64,000 bases of DNA. Origin: Golubevia sp. BC0850. Its lineage: Eukaryota > Basidiomycota > Exobasidiomycetes > Golubeviales > Golubeviaceae. A program made the position numbers and the translations under genes. Below the pieces are notes generated by a model that did no database searches, was not told where the DNA came from, and saw only the letters and a program-made list of their open reading frames with translations. This document shows, one piece after another, positions 1-11,241 of this stretch (position 1 is the first letter of the stretch; every line of letters starts with the position of its first letter). The DNA lies in assembly GCA_012976225.1 (NCBI GenBank), contig JAAVVG010000009.1, forward strand, positions 372,001 to 436,000. Direction: 5' to 3'.

Positions 1-1
1 T

Positions 2-2107
2 GGAAGTGGAACTTCGGCTTCTTCAACCGATTTGAACGAAAATGGAAATGAGAAAAAAGTTGAAAGGTGAGTCTATCTATTGATGGTTTGAACGTTGAGA
101 GATGCGAAACATGACCTTGTAACCCCTGTTCTGACCCTCGAACCTTCTGTCACCCTTTTCTCTTCTCCCCTTCAGTCTCCTCAGCTCTGAGTCTTCCCCT
201 AAGAGTACTGGAGGTAGAATCGCCAAAGTCAACGCAGCTGTGGCTTTGGGGAACCTTTCACCCACTTCAACGACTCCGATTCCCAATGGCGACGATGCTT
301 CGACTTCCAAGTCTGCAACAATTACTCCAACTCAAGATCCAATCTCATCTACACCTGTAGCTGCAGCTGCTGAACCACCGAAGCGCAAATCTAGAGTCCT
401 CTCAAGAAAGACGGATCACAGCGTCATAGAACGTAGAAGACGAGAAAAGATTAACGAGAGGTTAATCAGGTTACAGGAGACTGTGCCCGCTTGTAGAGAA
501 GAAGCGACTGAGATGCTAGCTTCAAAACTCATCAAGAAGAGGAAAAGAACTGAGGAAGAGATCCAGAAGGAGATCGGCGAGAAGGTTAGTTGGCAGTCGA
601 GTTGTTCAATTGGTTCATCTTCCCGATCCTTACTAACCTTTGTCTTTTCTTCTCTTGGAAAAAGATGGTACTCGAGAAACTCTGCATCATCAGTCACACT
701 TTTGGTGAGTCGCCTTTCGATCTCAAACTAGCACGCTCAACAAAGTATCCTTTCGACCATGCAAGCTGACTTTGTCCTTCTCTTTCGCTCTATTCAGACT
801 ACGTCGAAGAGCTCAGAGCTTCAGTCGAACACTACAAAAGACTTTGTGCTTGTGAGACAACTGCACCCGTTCCCGAGCCTCATAAGGATCAACATCACAA
901 GTTTGCGCATGAACACGAAGCTACTCCTCAAATTCAGCCAACTTCTCCTACTGGAGCTCAAGAGCTCGTCGTCTCGGATCCACTTTCTCTGCCAACTACT
1001 TCTTCTTCTTCAAATGTCCCTAAGAGAAAACGTCATTGGGGAAGTAATCGACCTCCAAAAGTCGAAAACAAAAAGAAGGGGAAAAAGGACGGTGATCCAA
1101 CTATGGAAGAAGATGAAAAGAGAGGCAAGAGAAAATCAGCCTTGAAGAAGAGAAGCTACAATGAGTTGGAAGACGAAGAAGAAGATGAACTAGAAGTGGA
1201 AAGCGATGAGGATGGAAGATTAGGAAAGGACGAAGATGATTATGAACCTGCTAATGCAAATGCAGAGAAAGGGAAAAGAAGAAAGAGAAACGTAGACCGT
1301 GAATATTCACCTTCGGAAGATGAAGATACTTATATGGAAGGTTTAGAGGACTCGGAAACTTTAGACGGTGATTCAATCTCTGAGAGATCAAGAAGACAGT
1401 CGTTATCTTCAGAAGTTCACAGAAACTCTTTGGGATCAATCAATTCGGCTTCAAATGGAAATGCGATCTGGAACTCTGTCCCAGTGACGACTTGTAATAG
1501 AATGAGAGCTGGTTGGCCAAGTCCTGAAGATTCGAATGAAAGAGGTACTCAGATCAGAGCTGAAAGTGGGAAAGAGTTCAATGAGAACGGCATCGAAATT
1601 GGACGAGGAGCTGGAAAGATGCACGTTCATGACACTTCATGTCTTGCTTCAACTTCTTCCCCTAGAGTCCACAATCAAGATGCAAGCATTCATCCTTCTG
1701 TTTCTCTGTCCCATCTATACTCCTCTAGTCCTTTAGAATCCGCAAGCTCATCTTCTTCATCAAGATTGCCTTCAATCGAAGAGTTTAGGAAATCCTACCG
1801 AGTCAGGAGCTCATCACAGAGCTCAACTCCTGTTCAAAGAGAGGTGGCAACCATGGGGGTCGGTAACAGACTTCGTACCGTATCTTCTAATTCTGCAATC
1901 CCAACCCAACCTCTGGTCCTTCAAGCTTCTTCTATGTCCACCTCAACAACTTTCTGTCCTCAACATTCGCCTTCAGTCAAAGATTCACAGAGCAGAGTTC
2001 AAACTAGTAGCCATGCTACTAATGAAGATGAGGACAGACTTATTTTATTGGCAACGATTTGTAGATGCACGAGAGAAGAAGAACGGTTGGCGGCAAGAGA
2101 GAATTAA
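2..2107 (+). CDS. bHLH transcription factor, 5' end outside window
   Basis: Nuclear DNA-binding regulator. I join four exons: 2-66, 176-584, 665-704 and 798-2107 (stop TAA). Phases agree at every junction, and the first codons lie left of the window. The second exon holds a basic region and helix 1 (TDHSVIERRRREKINERL, the H-E-R pattern of E-box binders). The loop is followed by a lysine-rich stretch (KLIKKRKRTEEEIQKEI). Helix 2 follows across two introns (MVLEKLCIISHTF, then DYVEELRASVEHYKRLC), so the domain is split over three exons with an unusually long loop. The rest, about 430 residues, is acidic, Lys-rich and Ser-rich low complexity with no domain I recognise. The target genes cannot be read from the sequence. 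The family is sure; the ortholog is not. Confidence 0.85.
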
Positions 2108-2213
2108 GATGATGACCCTTTTCGATAGTCTTACTGATTGTAATAAGTAGATGCCTAGAAGAAGGGGGAAATTCAAAAGACAGGAGCTTCAGGAGCAGAG
2201 CGCGTCGCTAAAT

Positions 2214-2309
2214 CTTTTTGTCAGCCCCTGATCCCCTGGGACTGGATTCTCCCAGCGAAACTACCTGAAGGGGCTTCTCTTCCGTTTTTGGCCTGAGGGC
2301 GACAAAAAG
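2214..2309. repeat. Nested inverted repeats around the SMP exon 2
   Basis: Three nested perfect arm pairs: CTTTTTGTC 2214-2222 with GACAAAAAG 2301-2309, GCCCCT 2224-2229 with AGGGGC 2269-2274, and CTGGGA 2236-2241 with TCCCAG 2250-2255. The outer arms cover the stop codon and the pyrimidine tract before the 3' splice site of the minus-strand microprotein gene. Confidence 0.5.
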
Positions 2310-2428
2310 AAAGAAAGGGGGGGGGGGTTGCGCGTCAACAATCGAAACAGTGTTCCAGCTTCTTACCCACTCACCTGAGTCGAACGAATGCGAGAGACAT
2401 CCTCTGGAGTGAGGTGCTTGGGTGGCAT
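2221..2428 (-). CDS. SMP-type microprotein, 41 aa
   Basis: Two-exon minus-strand gene. Exon 1 is 2428-2375, starting MPPKHLTPEDVSRIRSTQ. Exon 2 is 2292-2221, containing AKNGREAPSGSFAGRIQS and ending at TGA. The start codon sits in good context (TCAAGAATGCC) and the intron has a GTGAGT donor and a CTCAG acceptor. The pattern LTPxDxSRIxSxxAKNG...GSFAxRxQS matches the short SMP (seed maturation protein)-like proteins common in fungi. These are small, hydrophilic and probably disordered; their role is not established. This one is shorter than most because it stops soon after the GSFA block. It is convergent with the bHLH gene, whose stop lies 114 bp away. The intron has a run of 11 C just upstream of its acceptor. 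Confidence 0.6.
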
Positions 2429-3999
2429 TCTTGAAATCTAGAAGCTGGAGTCTGTGGTAAGATCAGCGAATCCATACGAATGATGAGAGCGAGTTGCCTG
2501 ATCTCCTGGGCATCCGCCACTGTCACCCCTTCTCTCATCAAAGTCTGTCTCCTCCAGTTGAATGCGAGAATGGTCGGAGGATCTTAATTTCGGGCCCAAT
2601 GAAAGAAATTGCAAGCTGCTCCCTTAAAGCACGCAAAGCTTGTGCCACCTCTCAGATCTCAGAACCGACTGTGAGCAAGGCCAGCATCTAGTCGCCACTC
2701 AAAGTCTGACCACTTCCGTAGCTTTCATCGAGAAATCTTACGTTGCACGGCTAGCAAGTTTTTTTGGGGGGGGGGGGACAGAAACCCGTTACCTTCCAGT
2801 TGCGATTGCGATCTCGAAACTCGAATCCCGAGAATCTCCTCTCTCTCCCTCTTTCTCCCTTCCTTTTGGACTCCTTCTTTGAACGTTTTCAAGTATGGAC
2901 TCTATTCCAGAATGTGCATAAGGTCAAGGCAGTTCGCTTCTGCATCCCTGAAGGCTTCAAAGCTGTCCAAAGTCAGTAGACCCTGGCTCGGCACGTCCAT
3001 ATCCTCATTACCCCGTTTGCCACCTCCCCATCTTCCAAACCTCCTCATCACAGCTCATACAGATTCGAATCAAGAATTCAGATCCAATCAATCACTATCT
3101 GCAGCCAACATCACGAACTTTGCCTTGTCGGAGACTTTTCATCTCTTGAAGATTAGCTTTCATCTCTCCACGATCTCACCTATATCTGACTGATGTCTCT
3201 GATTCCCGATAGGACTTATCGACTGACACGCCATATGTATGTAATGTAGAGTTGACAAACAGACCACATCCTCGGGATTGGCGATTGTTGCGTTCAGGAA
3301 TCTTGAAAATCGGAACGTTCCAAGCGCTTTAGATGATGCGATGATGAGTGCGATGAGCAGGTGCTCAGTCTCGAATCTCAGAACTTCCACGCTACACATG
3401 CACATAATAAGCTCGCGCCGGAACGTGAGGAGGTGCCAAAATTTCGCAGTCTTTCTTTGATGGTCGTGGAACCCAATGGAACAGCGAGGGTGGAGAGCAC
3501 AAGAGGTGGGTTCAGGGTATTTTAGAGAGAAGGTGGAGTGCGTGAGAAACGTCAAGCAATCTTTCAAAGCCTGTGCTGATGCGCTGATAATTGATAATTG
3601 TCATTGATATGCTGGTAGCTGGTAGATGGCGTCAATAGATGCAAAGAAGTTTGATGGCAGGTTTTGATTTTGATTGTTAGGGTCGTGGCGTGCTTTTTGG
3701 CAACATCGACCTCCTAGTCATTGATTCAAGACCCCCTTCCTGACCTCACATCACTCTCTTCTTCCTTCTTCATCTTCAACCTATTCTTTCTTTCTACTTC
3801 ATCTTTATTCAACAATTCATCAGGCAGACCTTTAATCTCCTAACAACGGCAAGCTCCTCCTGTCTCACCCACCTGCAAGCCAAGAAACTCCTCAAAGCCC
3901 TTTGTACCTCCTCTCCCATTCTTCTTAAAGCACCCGAACCGGATTGCTTCTTCCTCTCTCTCTCTCTCTCTCCCTCCTCTTCTCAATCCTACCAATTCG
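2429..3999. other. Intergenic region, no supported gene
   Basis: About 1.6 kb between the microprotein start and the ECL1-type gene. It holds short open frames on both strands with no recognisable domain or consistent splice pattern. A run of 12 G lies at 2766-2777. The last 250 bp are strongly CT-rich, as expected for the leader of the plus-strand gene. Promoters of both divergent genes must lie here. Confidence 0.5.
3954..3973 (+). repeat. (CT)n tract in leader of ECL1-type gene
   Basis: About ten CT dinucleotides ending roughly 27 bp upstream of the ATG at 4000. Similar CT tracts precede the SSK1 and hydrophobin start codons on their own coding strands. Confidence 0.8.
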
Positions 4000-6573
4000 A
4001 TGGAAGGATCCTACACCAGAAGAACTTTGGGACATTTGAATAGGAGGAAGATCGAGCCAGTGGAAAAGGTAATCACCCCAAATGATGAGTTGTCTTCGTG
4101 GTTGGGAGATGATGTTTGCTCACACTGCTCAGGACCAGCAAAGGGGGGTCAACTGTATTGCTCGAATGAATGCAGGCAGCAGGATGAACAATTGAGTACT
4201 TCAAATGTCAAGTCAGCAGCAGCAAAGGTGGACGGTGGAGCAGCATCAGTAGTAGGATCTACCAAATCGGAGTCCAATCCCAAGTTCACCTCCTCATCTT
4301 CTCAAAGACCTTCCTCTGCTGAAAGTTCTCAAGCTCAAGACCCAAAGCAAACTACTACTTCTTCTTCTCAAGATGATCGATCCTTTCGCTATCCCTGCCC
4401 TCCATCTCCCAACCTTCTAGCTCAATACCAATCCTCTTCAGCTCTAACTTCACCTGCCCTCACCGCCTTCCAACGCTCTCTACCTCAACAAGGCAGGGGT
4501 CGTCCTCATCAACCCTCCAACACTGCCTCAAGCGATCAATCTTCTGCTCAACCTCAACGTAGAAGCTCTTCTCAATCCACCTATTCTTCCAATTCGGCCT
4601 CAGCCTCCGAAGCTGCTTACACAACGGACCCTAGTACCACAAGTCCCAACGCTGGAGGAGCAGTCTCTGACGACGATCTGGAACCATCGGATCTCTACCT
4701 ACCACCTTCTGCTGCTTCCGCATCTCTGGTCCTCCTGAAGTCTAACGGAGGAACTCTACGCTCCACAAGCGGTGCTTCCTCGAATGCTCATGCTTCACCT
4801 CAACCTCAAGGCACCTCTTCCAATCCAAGTCCTTCCTCCTCTACCTCTGCAACTGCCTCAGGTCCTACCTCAATGAAGAGTCCCGTAGCCACTTTCAACG
4901 GAGCTGGTTCTTCGATGAAGTACACCAGAAGACCAAGCAGCACCCACCTCCCACCTCCTGTCCTCTACTCTCCTGCTTTGACTCCAACTTCAACTTCCAA
5001 GATCAACATAGCACGAGCTCAAACCTCTTCTTCTATCAGACAAGTCAAGCACTTCTCTCCGCACTCCCACGGGGTCGATCGCAAGCTGATTGGAGGTGAG
5101 AGACAGCAGCTCAGAGAGATGAGAAGACATAGCGACGATGCAACCGATGGAAAGGTCTCTGATGGAAATCAAATTAGAAGTGCTCTAGATGCTGGAAAGA
5201 CGGAAGCAAGAGCAACTACGATGATGAGAAGTCAGACGGATAGGACTGGAGAAAGGTCGCCAACCTTAGGTAGTACTGCAAGCTCTACATCCAAGACGGT
5301 TCACGCTCTCAGTCCAAGGGGAACTATCCTAGCAGTCTGTGGTCGATTCGGGTGAGTTTCATGGGTTTTATGCGCGTCAAGGGTGTCAGCTTGGAGGTAA
5401 AGGGTGGTAATCGGAACGTTTCAAGATAGACTCAGTAGATTGATCGGATCCACGTGCCGGATTGCTCCACCTTCTTGATCTTTCCTTCAACGTACTAATG
5501 ATCCTCTTCCTCATACCATTTTGCTCCACAGCTGTCAAGGATCTTCGACTCGCCGTGAGTCGTTCAGCGACCTGGCGTCGTCGTCGCTGCGTTCCACTTT
5601 GAACACGATCTCTCGTAGAGCGTCTTCTCCGATCCCATCTCCTCCATCGCCTCCTTCACCTTCACCGACGAGGAGATCTGGACATGGAAGACATCAGCAC
5701 ACTCACAGTGCTACTGCTGGACTAGCAGACCTTCCGCGTCTAACGGCCTCAGCAATCAAAGCCTTGACGATGACTCCAGCTCTGGAATCGAGACGTGCGC
5801 CTGCGATTTCATCGCCACCAAGACCGACTCAGGAAAGAGGAAGGTCTTCTGGACGTGTTCCTTCTCACGAACCAGCCACATCAGTCGCGGAACGTTCTTC
5901 AGCCTTCGTCTCTCCATCGGATCAAGCTATCGAACGCGGAACACCACCTCGCGGGCGTTCCAAGGCCAGAGGACCACGCTCGACCTCCCGTCGCAGCGAA
6001 TCTCCCTCGAGAGCTGGTACAAGCGGACGTAGACTTCGCTCCGGATCTCCTCGACGAGGTGAAGCAGCGGTGGGAGAGCCTCTTCAGCAAGTCCAAGACA
6101 AGGAGCCAAGATCCGATTCAGAGGCTTCGAATCCTCCAAGTCCACTCTCTCCAAAGTCTCATCCGATCTCGATCACTAAATCCGGTCGATTGGGACCTCT
6201 CAGCAGCGGTAGAATGAGAGCTGAAGTCGTTGGGGCTTCTCCCAGTGGTGTGGCGGACGATGAGAAGGATCTGGGAGGGATTTCGCCTCTAGCTTTAAGA
6301 GCTCATAGATCAACTGGCAGAAGTTCTTCTCGCGGCCGTAGAAATGGAGGAGCTACAAGAGATGAAAGCAGAGGTAGAGAATCCCGATTCAGAACTCCAG
6401 CCGTCTCTAATGAGGAGGAGAGAGGAAGAGGAAATTCAAGAGATCAAGCTTTCGATGCTGGTCTTAAGAGCAGAGCTCAAGCTCCAAAGTCTGTCCAAGA
6501 AATCAACGAGAAGAACCTCAAGGAAGTGGAACTCGATCCTGGGTTCGACGACGTGGATGACATCGAACTTTAG
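4000..6573 (+). CDS. ECL1/2/3-type zinc-binding protein
   Basis: Two exons (4000-5351 and 5532-6573) give 797 residues. Residues about 30-62 carry SSWLGDDVCSHCSGPAKG followed by LYCSNECRQQ. This four-cysteine Cx2C...Cx3C block is the hallmark of fungal ECL1/2/3 'life-span regulatory factor' proteins, which in fission yeast extend chronological life span. It also resembles the end of a FYVE/LIM-like zinc knuckle. The remaining 730 residues are Ser/Pro/Thr/Gln-rich low complexity, with repeated RGRSxSR and SPxRxG stretches in the second half, suggesting many phosphorylation sites. The yeast proteins are far shorter, so this is a greatly extended version. The start is chosen at the first ATG after the CT-rich leader. 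Its molecular function remains unknown. Confidence 0.75.
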
Positions 6574-7805
6574 CTGCCACATTCCAAACGCCTCTCGTCT
6601 TGTCTTCGATCACGATCCTTTCTCAAGTTCCTCTGTAACCATCAAGCCCTCCTTCAATTCTCATCATCGGTCACCAATCAATCACAAAATCAAATGCAAT
6701 GCTCTCGATCATAGTCTCGTCTACATCAATTCAAGAAAACAAGAACAATCTCCGAACTCAACTTTCGAAATAAATCCTCTTCACGTTCTTTCTTCTCCTT
6801 TTATCCACCTCTTAACCCCAAAAGCTTCAAATCAAATATACGATTCAATGAAAAGCAGTTCTCAAGAGTCGGAATTAAAAAACGGTACTTGTCAAAAACT
6901 CATCCTCAGCCTGAAACAAAGGCTCTCCTTTCAAATCAAATCAGTCTTACAATCTCCTGCTCTTCTTTAATCACCAATTCGAATCCTCTCTCTTAGCATC
7001 AATCAAAGCAAATCAAAGAAATCATCACCTCTCAAAAACAAGAAGAAAAAAACAAAACTTCCAAACACAACGCTTCAAAGCTCAAAGGAAAGTCCTGATC
7101 GCAAACCGAAATAAAGAATGAAGAGGAAACGAAAGGGTTACTAGGTCTGACGAAACGTTCGAGGTGAATAGGGTTAGGAAAACAAGAGAATAAGGGAATG
7201 TGAAGAACGAAGGTCAAGGTTTAGCAAGAAATGGAAACGAAATGCATCTACTGAGCGAAACAGATACAATGAATCGCAAACGCAAACGCAAACCCAGAAT
7301 CCTGTAAAATCCACTTTCTTAAGTGAAATTTCCTTTCTGTCTCTCCTCTCGACATTGATATCCATCAAGACTGTCTCTTGCCGCCATTTTCTGTCCCTCT
7401 CCCCTTCCCGACTTCTTCAACAGTGCTTTTCCTTCTCAACTTCTCTTCCTCTCCGCTCTTCTCTTTCTCTCGAGCCTCTACATCTCTCTTCTGTCGCCTG
7501 TTTTTTCCTGCCTACTTTTTTTCGCCTTCTGTCCTTTCTACTTTGCTTTTCCGTTCTTAAAACTTTCTATGGCTTTGCTAGTTTTCTCTCAGTCTCTCAA
7601 AATCAAACATCAATCATCACAATTGTTTCTCAATCCAATTCAATCAGTTTTTCCACATCTCTTTGCTTGCTTTTGTCTGCGAATCTCAAGGTGGATTCTT
7701 TTCCATCGAAAGAAAGAACTTCAAAACGACAAAACCTCTCCGTCCACAAACTGGCAGAATTTCCTCTCGAAGTCAAACCTCAATCTATTCTTTATCTATT
7801 CAAAT
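6574..7805. other. Intergenic: 3' UTR of ECL1-type gene, then CT-rich leader
   Basis: The first part is A-rich and reads as a 3' untranslated region. From about 7330 the plus strand becomes strongly CT-rich, like the leaders of other plus-strand genes here, pointing to a transcript that starts near 7.4-7.8 kb. I see no supported coding sequence. Confidence 0.45.
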
Positions 7806-8249
7806 GTCTCAGAATCGAGTTCTCGAGAAGAAAGGTGAGTACTTGATGATTGATTCGATGTTGTCGGATCGTGCCATGCTATCACGCTGACGAGCTGACG
7901 ACTCACTCTCTGTCTCTCTCCTCTTTCGACCTCAGTTCAAAATGAGAGAGCTCGTGCAATACTTCCTTGGATTCTACTTCACCGTTTGCTACGCCGACAC
8001 CACTTGTTGCATGATCGGTACGTTCACGAGAAGTGACGCCTGGAGACAGAGTATCACTGTTACCTAGAGCGAGTCATCAAACGATCGATTTACCTCTCTT
8101 CTGTTGCCAACACTGACAGTCTCTGCCACTAACCTTCCATTCTCTACCTCTATCCTTCCGATCCTCTAATAGCTGGAGCTTTTCGATTCTTCCACTCTTT
8201 GGACCATCTCGGAGTCGTCATCGTTTCTCTTCGTTTCGATTCCAAGTAA
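7806..8249 (+). CDS. Doubtful small spliced gene, possible 49-aa membrane protein
   Basis: A CT-rich leader is followed by an exon ending in a GTGAGT donor near 7837, an exon from about 7936 with GTACG donor at 8019, and a third exon from about 8172. The best frame starts at an internal ATG in the second exon (CAAAATGAGAG context). It reads MRELVQYFLGFYFTVCYAD, continues through a Cys pair, and ends HLGVVIVSLRFDSK plus stop, 49 residues with one hydrophobic stretch. The upstream ATG at 7806 would read into a different frame and gives nothing sensible. I do not recognise the protein. The span includes the proposed leader exon. Confidence 0.3.
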
Positions 8250-8492
8250 AGATCCACCCACTCCCCCTTTCTCATCAATTTCCGATTCTACAACTTCCCT
8301 TTTTCGTAATTTGCTTCCTACCGTGTCACTTTCTATATTGGCACCGCCCGTCCCGGGGACCTCGTTGCTTTAAAAAAATTGTACTATCTGATGACGTGGC
8401 AATGGAATCTATTCAAATTTTGAGAAGTATTAACAAACGCAAAGTGTCATTTCACACGGCCCATTTCTTCGAACCTCAACCACAAGACCGTT

Positions 8493-10910
8493 TCAGATTT
8501 TGTACAAAACGTCAAGGAATCGACCAGCGAGCTCTCCTACGAGAGCAGGTCCTACGGCAGAACCGGATCCGAGGCCTGAAAACGAGGGATTGGAAGTGAA
8601 TTAGGAAATCAGTAAGGGGTTCAATAGATCTAAGAAATTTCATCAAGCTGCACTTCCGATCACCCACCATAAAGCGAAGCCATACTACCAGGTTTACCAC
8701 CTTTAACCTTAGCTTCTTTGACACTGTCCTTCAAATCTCTGATAAAGTCATCAACGATAGGGACCGTCAATTTGGTAACAGCGATATGAATAGCCGGAGG
8801 TTCAGTAGCAAGACCATTCAAATGCCAACCTTTTTTGGACATTAAATCTCCAACAGCGTAAATCGAAACTTTGCCAGCAGAAGCGAATGCAACCACTGAA
8901 ACAAGAGGTTTCCCTAAGACTCTGAGTTGAGGGATTTCACTTCTGATTGCCGATTCGATTGAACGAGCTGCTGTGACGATTTCTCTACAGGAGTCAACAT
9001 AACCATTAGTTCCCATTAGCATCAGAGCTGCCCAAGTTCCAGCGATCAGGGATCCTGGACGTGAACCTGCGATTGTTGGAGAGGCGTAAACTCCTCCTGT
9101 CCAACCGGCGTACACGAAATACATGTGACGACGAAGTTCTGAGGTTCGGTACATGATGACTGAAGAGCCCTGGGAGGTGGGAAATTAAAAAGCGAGGCAT
9201 GGGAGTTAGGATTTGAATCTGTTTCTCTACTCCTGGGCATCACTCACCTTTGGAGCGAACCCATATTTATGGGTGTCGCAACTGATGCTAGTCACTCCTT
9301 CAACTCTGAAATCGAAAGGCTCTGAAGGTAACCCAGCTTGTTCGAGGAATGGAACGAGGAACTACAGAGCATTTGAGAGAGAGGAGACCAGTCAGTCGCG
9401 TTTGAGAGAGGGGAAACAAGTCAGTCGAGAGGAAGGAAAGGAATGGGAAAGATGAGGTGGTCAAAGGAAGGAGAACTCACAGATCCCAGGCAGCAATCTA
9501 CATGACATCCTACATTGGCTTTGGCAGCTAAAGCAGCGATCTTAGGAACATCATCAATAGCTCCATCCGGGAAGTTAGGAGCTGAACAAACCAAAAGCTG
9601 GAGAGAGAGAGAGGGGGGGGGGGGGGGAAGAGGGGTTTCGTTTCTCAACATCAGATCAAAACTCCTGCTTAAGACTTCTCCTTTCCCCTCCCATTCCCCT
9701 GTTTCCTGGATTCCTCCGCCTTGCCCTTCCACTCACGATAGTATTCCCATTAATAGCTCTCTCCATATCCTTAACCTTAGCCTTCCTAGTAACCAAATCC
9801 ACACCAACTTTATGAATCTTGATACCAAAATATTCACCAGCCTTATCAAAAGCAGCATGAGCAGAAACTGGAACGATCATTTCAGGATGTTTGATCCCTT
9901 TGACGGCTCTAGCCCAAGTTCTCATGGTCTTACACGCCATCAAGATAGATTCCGTTCCACCTGAAGTGGTACAACCTGCTCCTGAAGGTGGTGCATTAAA
10001 CATACGTAGAACCATTGAAACCACTTCTGATTCCATCTTTCTGACTCCTGGGAAGGCATCTGGGTGGAGCTGTGAGGGGTAAGGAGGGGCATGGAGGGGA
10101 TGGGTAGGTGAGAGCCTGAGTGCAGTCTTGATCGGTATGAAATGACTATACTCACTGGATTAGAAAGCATAAACATCTTGATAGCTTCAGCTAAAAGATC
10201 ACTCATTTCTTTCCCACCATGATAAACTGCTCCACTCATCTTTCCACTTAACCAAACATTTTGTCCATCTTTTGATTTCCAATCTCCATCTTCAATCGGA
10301 TTGCCATTTGAGTCTACTTCTGAACTACCAGTCTCCATGATTTGTAACTTTTTCAATTCCTCAATCAACCAACCTTTGTCTCTACCATAAGCTGGTAATT
10401 TCTCATTAGATGCAATATGAGATGGTCTAGGAACCAACTTTTGCTCAACTTCTTTCATTGCTACTCCCAACTCTTTCTCCACCTTTCTCTTTGTTGAGGG
10501 TAAGGATAGGATTAAGGAAAAGACTTTTGAAGAGAAGATTTGATAAACTTGATAGAGGGAGGTGGTAATTCCGTAGATTCTAAGATGACGGAACAGGCGT
10601 GTTAGGTATCTCCATGATACTATGGCAAAGATTAAAGTTTTGGCTTAGAAAGCGAATAGATTGGGAGATGGAGATCAGAATGCTAGTAGTAGGATTGACG
10701 GTGAAGCAACGTCGGTCCTCTCCTCTCCTTTCCAGATCCTCTCTCTCTCTCCCTTGTCTCTCTGACTTGGTTGCTAGCTCCTTCACTGATTTCCAACTGC
10801 TAATAACAAGTCTACTCACCATTCTCATAAGTGACAGTTTGAGCGATGAGGATCCTAAGCATCGAAGGACCCACCGCTGATCCACCTTTCTTGACCTTGA
10901 CTTGACTCAT
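8493..10910 (-). CDS. DPL1: Sphingosine-1-phosphate lyase
   Basis: PLP-dependent lyase that cleaves sphingoid base phosphates to a fatty aldehyde and phosphoethanolamine, the exit step of sphingolipid degradation at the ER. Seven exons (10910-10820, 10643-10156, 10069-9737, 9597-9481, 9361-9248, 9169-8668, 8575-8493) sum to 575 residues, the normal family length. The N-terminus carries a membrane stretch ([31 protein letters not shown]). The PLP fold shows [30 protein letters not shown] and the lysine motif [16 protein letters not shown], whose Lys forms the internal aldimine. The C-terminus ends [17 protein letters not shown]...YK. The last exon is separated by a 92-bp intron, so an unspliced reading ends prematurely at 8660. 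One intron holds a 15-nt C run next to its acceptor. Confidence 0.95.
9613..9627 (+). repeat. G15 homopolymer (C15 in DPL1 intron)
   Basis: A run of 15 G follows a (GA)n tract. On the coding strand of DPL1 it is C15 followed by (CT)n, ending 14-16 nt before the CAG acceptor of exon 4, so it forms the polypyrimidine tract. Confidence 0.85.
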
Positions 10911-11241
10911 TCAGTCTGACGAATTCGAGTTGAAGTTGATTTGGTCTGCAACTTTCGATTCTGACTCAATTCAAAAGAAAAGAGTTACGCAGTGAGGTGT
11001 TGGAGAACAAGGAGCGTTGGAGGGTCTTTTTCCAAAAGTGTTGGTTTCGTGGTGCGCTCGCATTGATACTGCTTTTGAGCATTTGAGCTTCTCGACTCTC
11101 GAGGCTCGGAGGCTCCCATATATTACAGACCCTTATATCTGATAATTTATTGATACATGAATTTACATTCGTATAGTCGTAGGACATGAAAAAGTAGGTA
11201 CGAACTTGAAAGTACAGCCAAACTCGACCTCATCCTCACGC
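10911..11241. other. Intergenic: DPL1 promoter and 3' side of GT31-like gene
   Basis: About 330 bp between two minus-strand genes. It must hold the DPL1 promoter and the glycosyltransferase gene's upstream neighbour boundary. No clear TATA box, motif or further coding frame is visible. Confidence 0.5.

Noticed and set aside
3160-3567. 135-codon minus-strand frame
   Set aside because: No domain, no supported splice partners, and an improbable composition for a protein.
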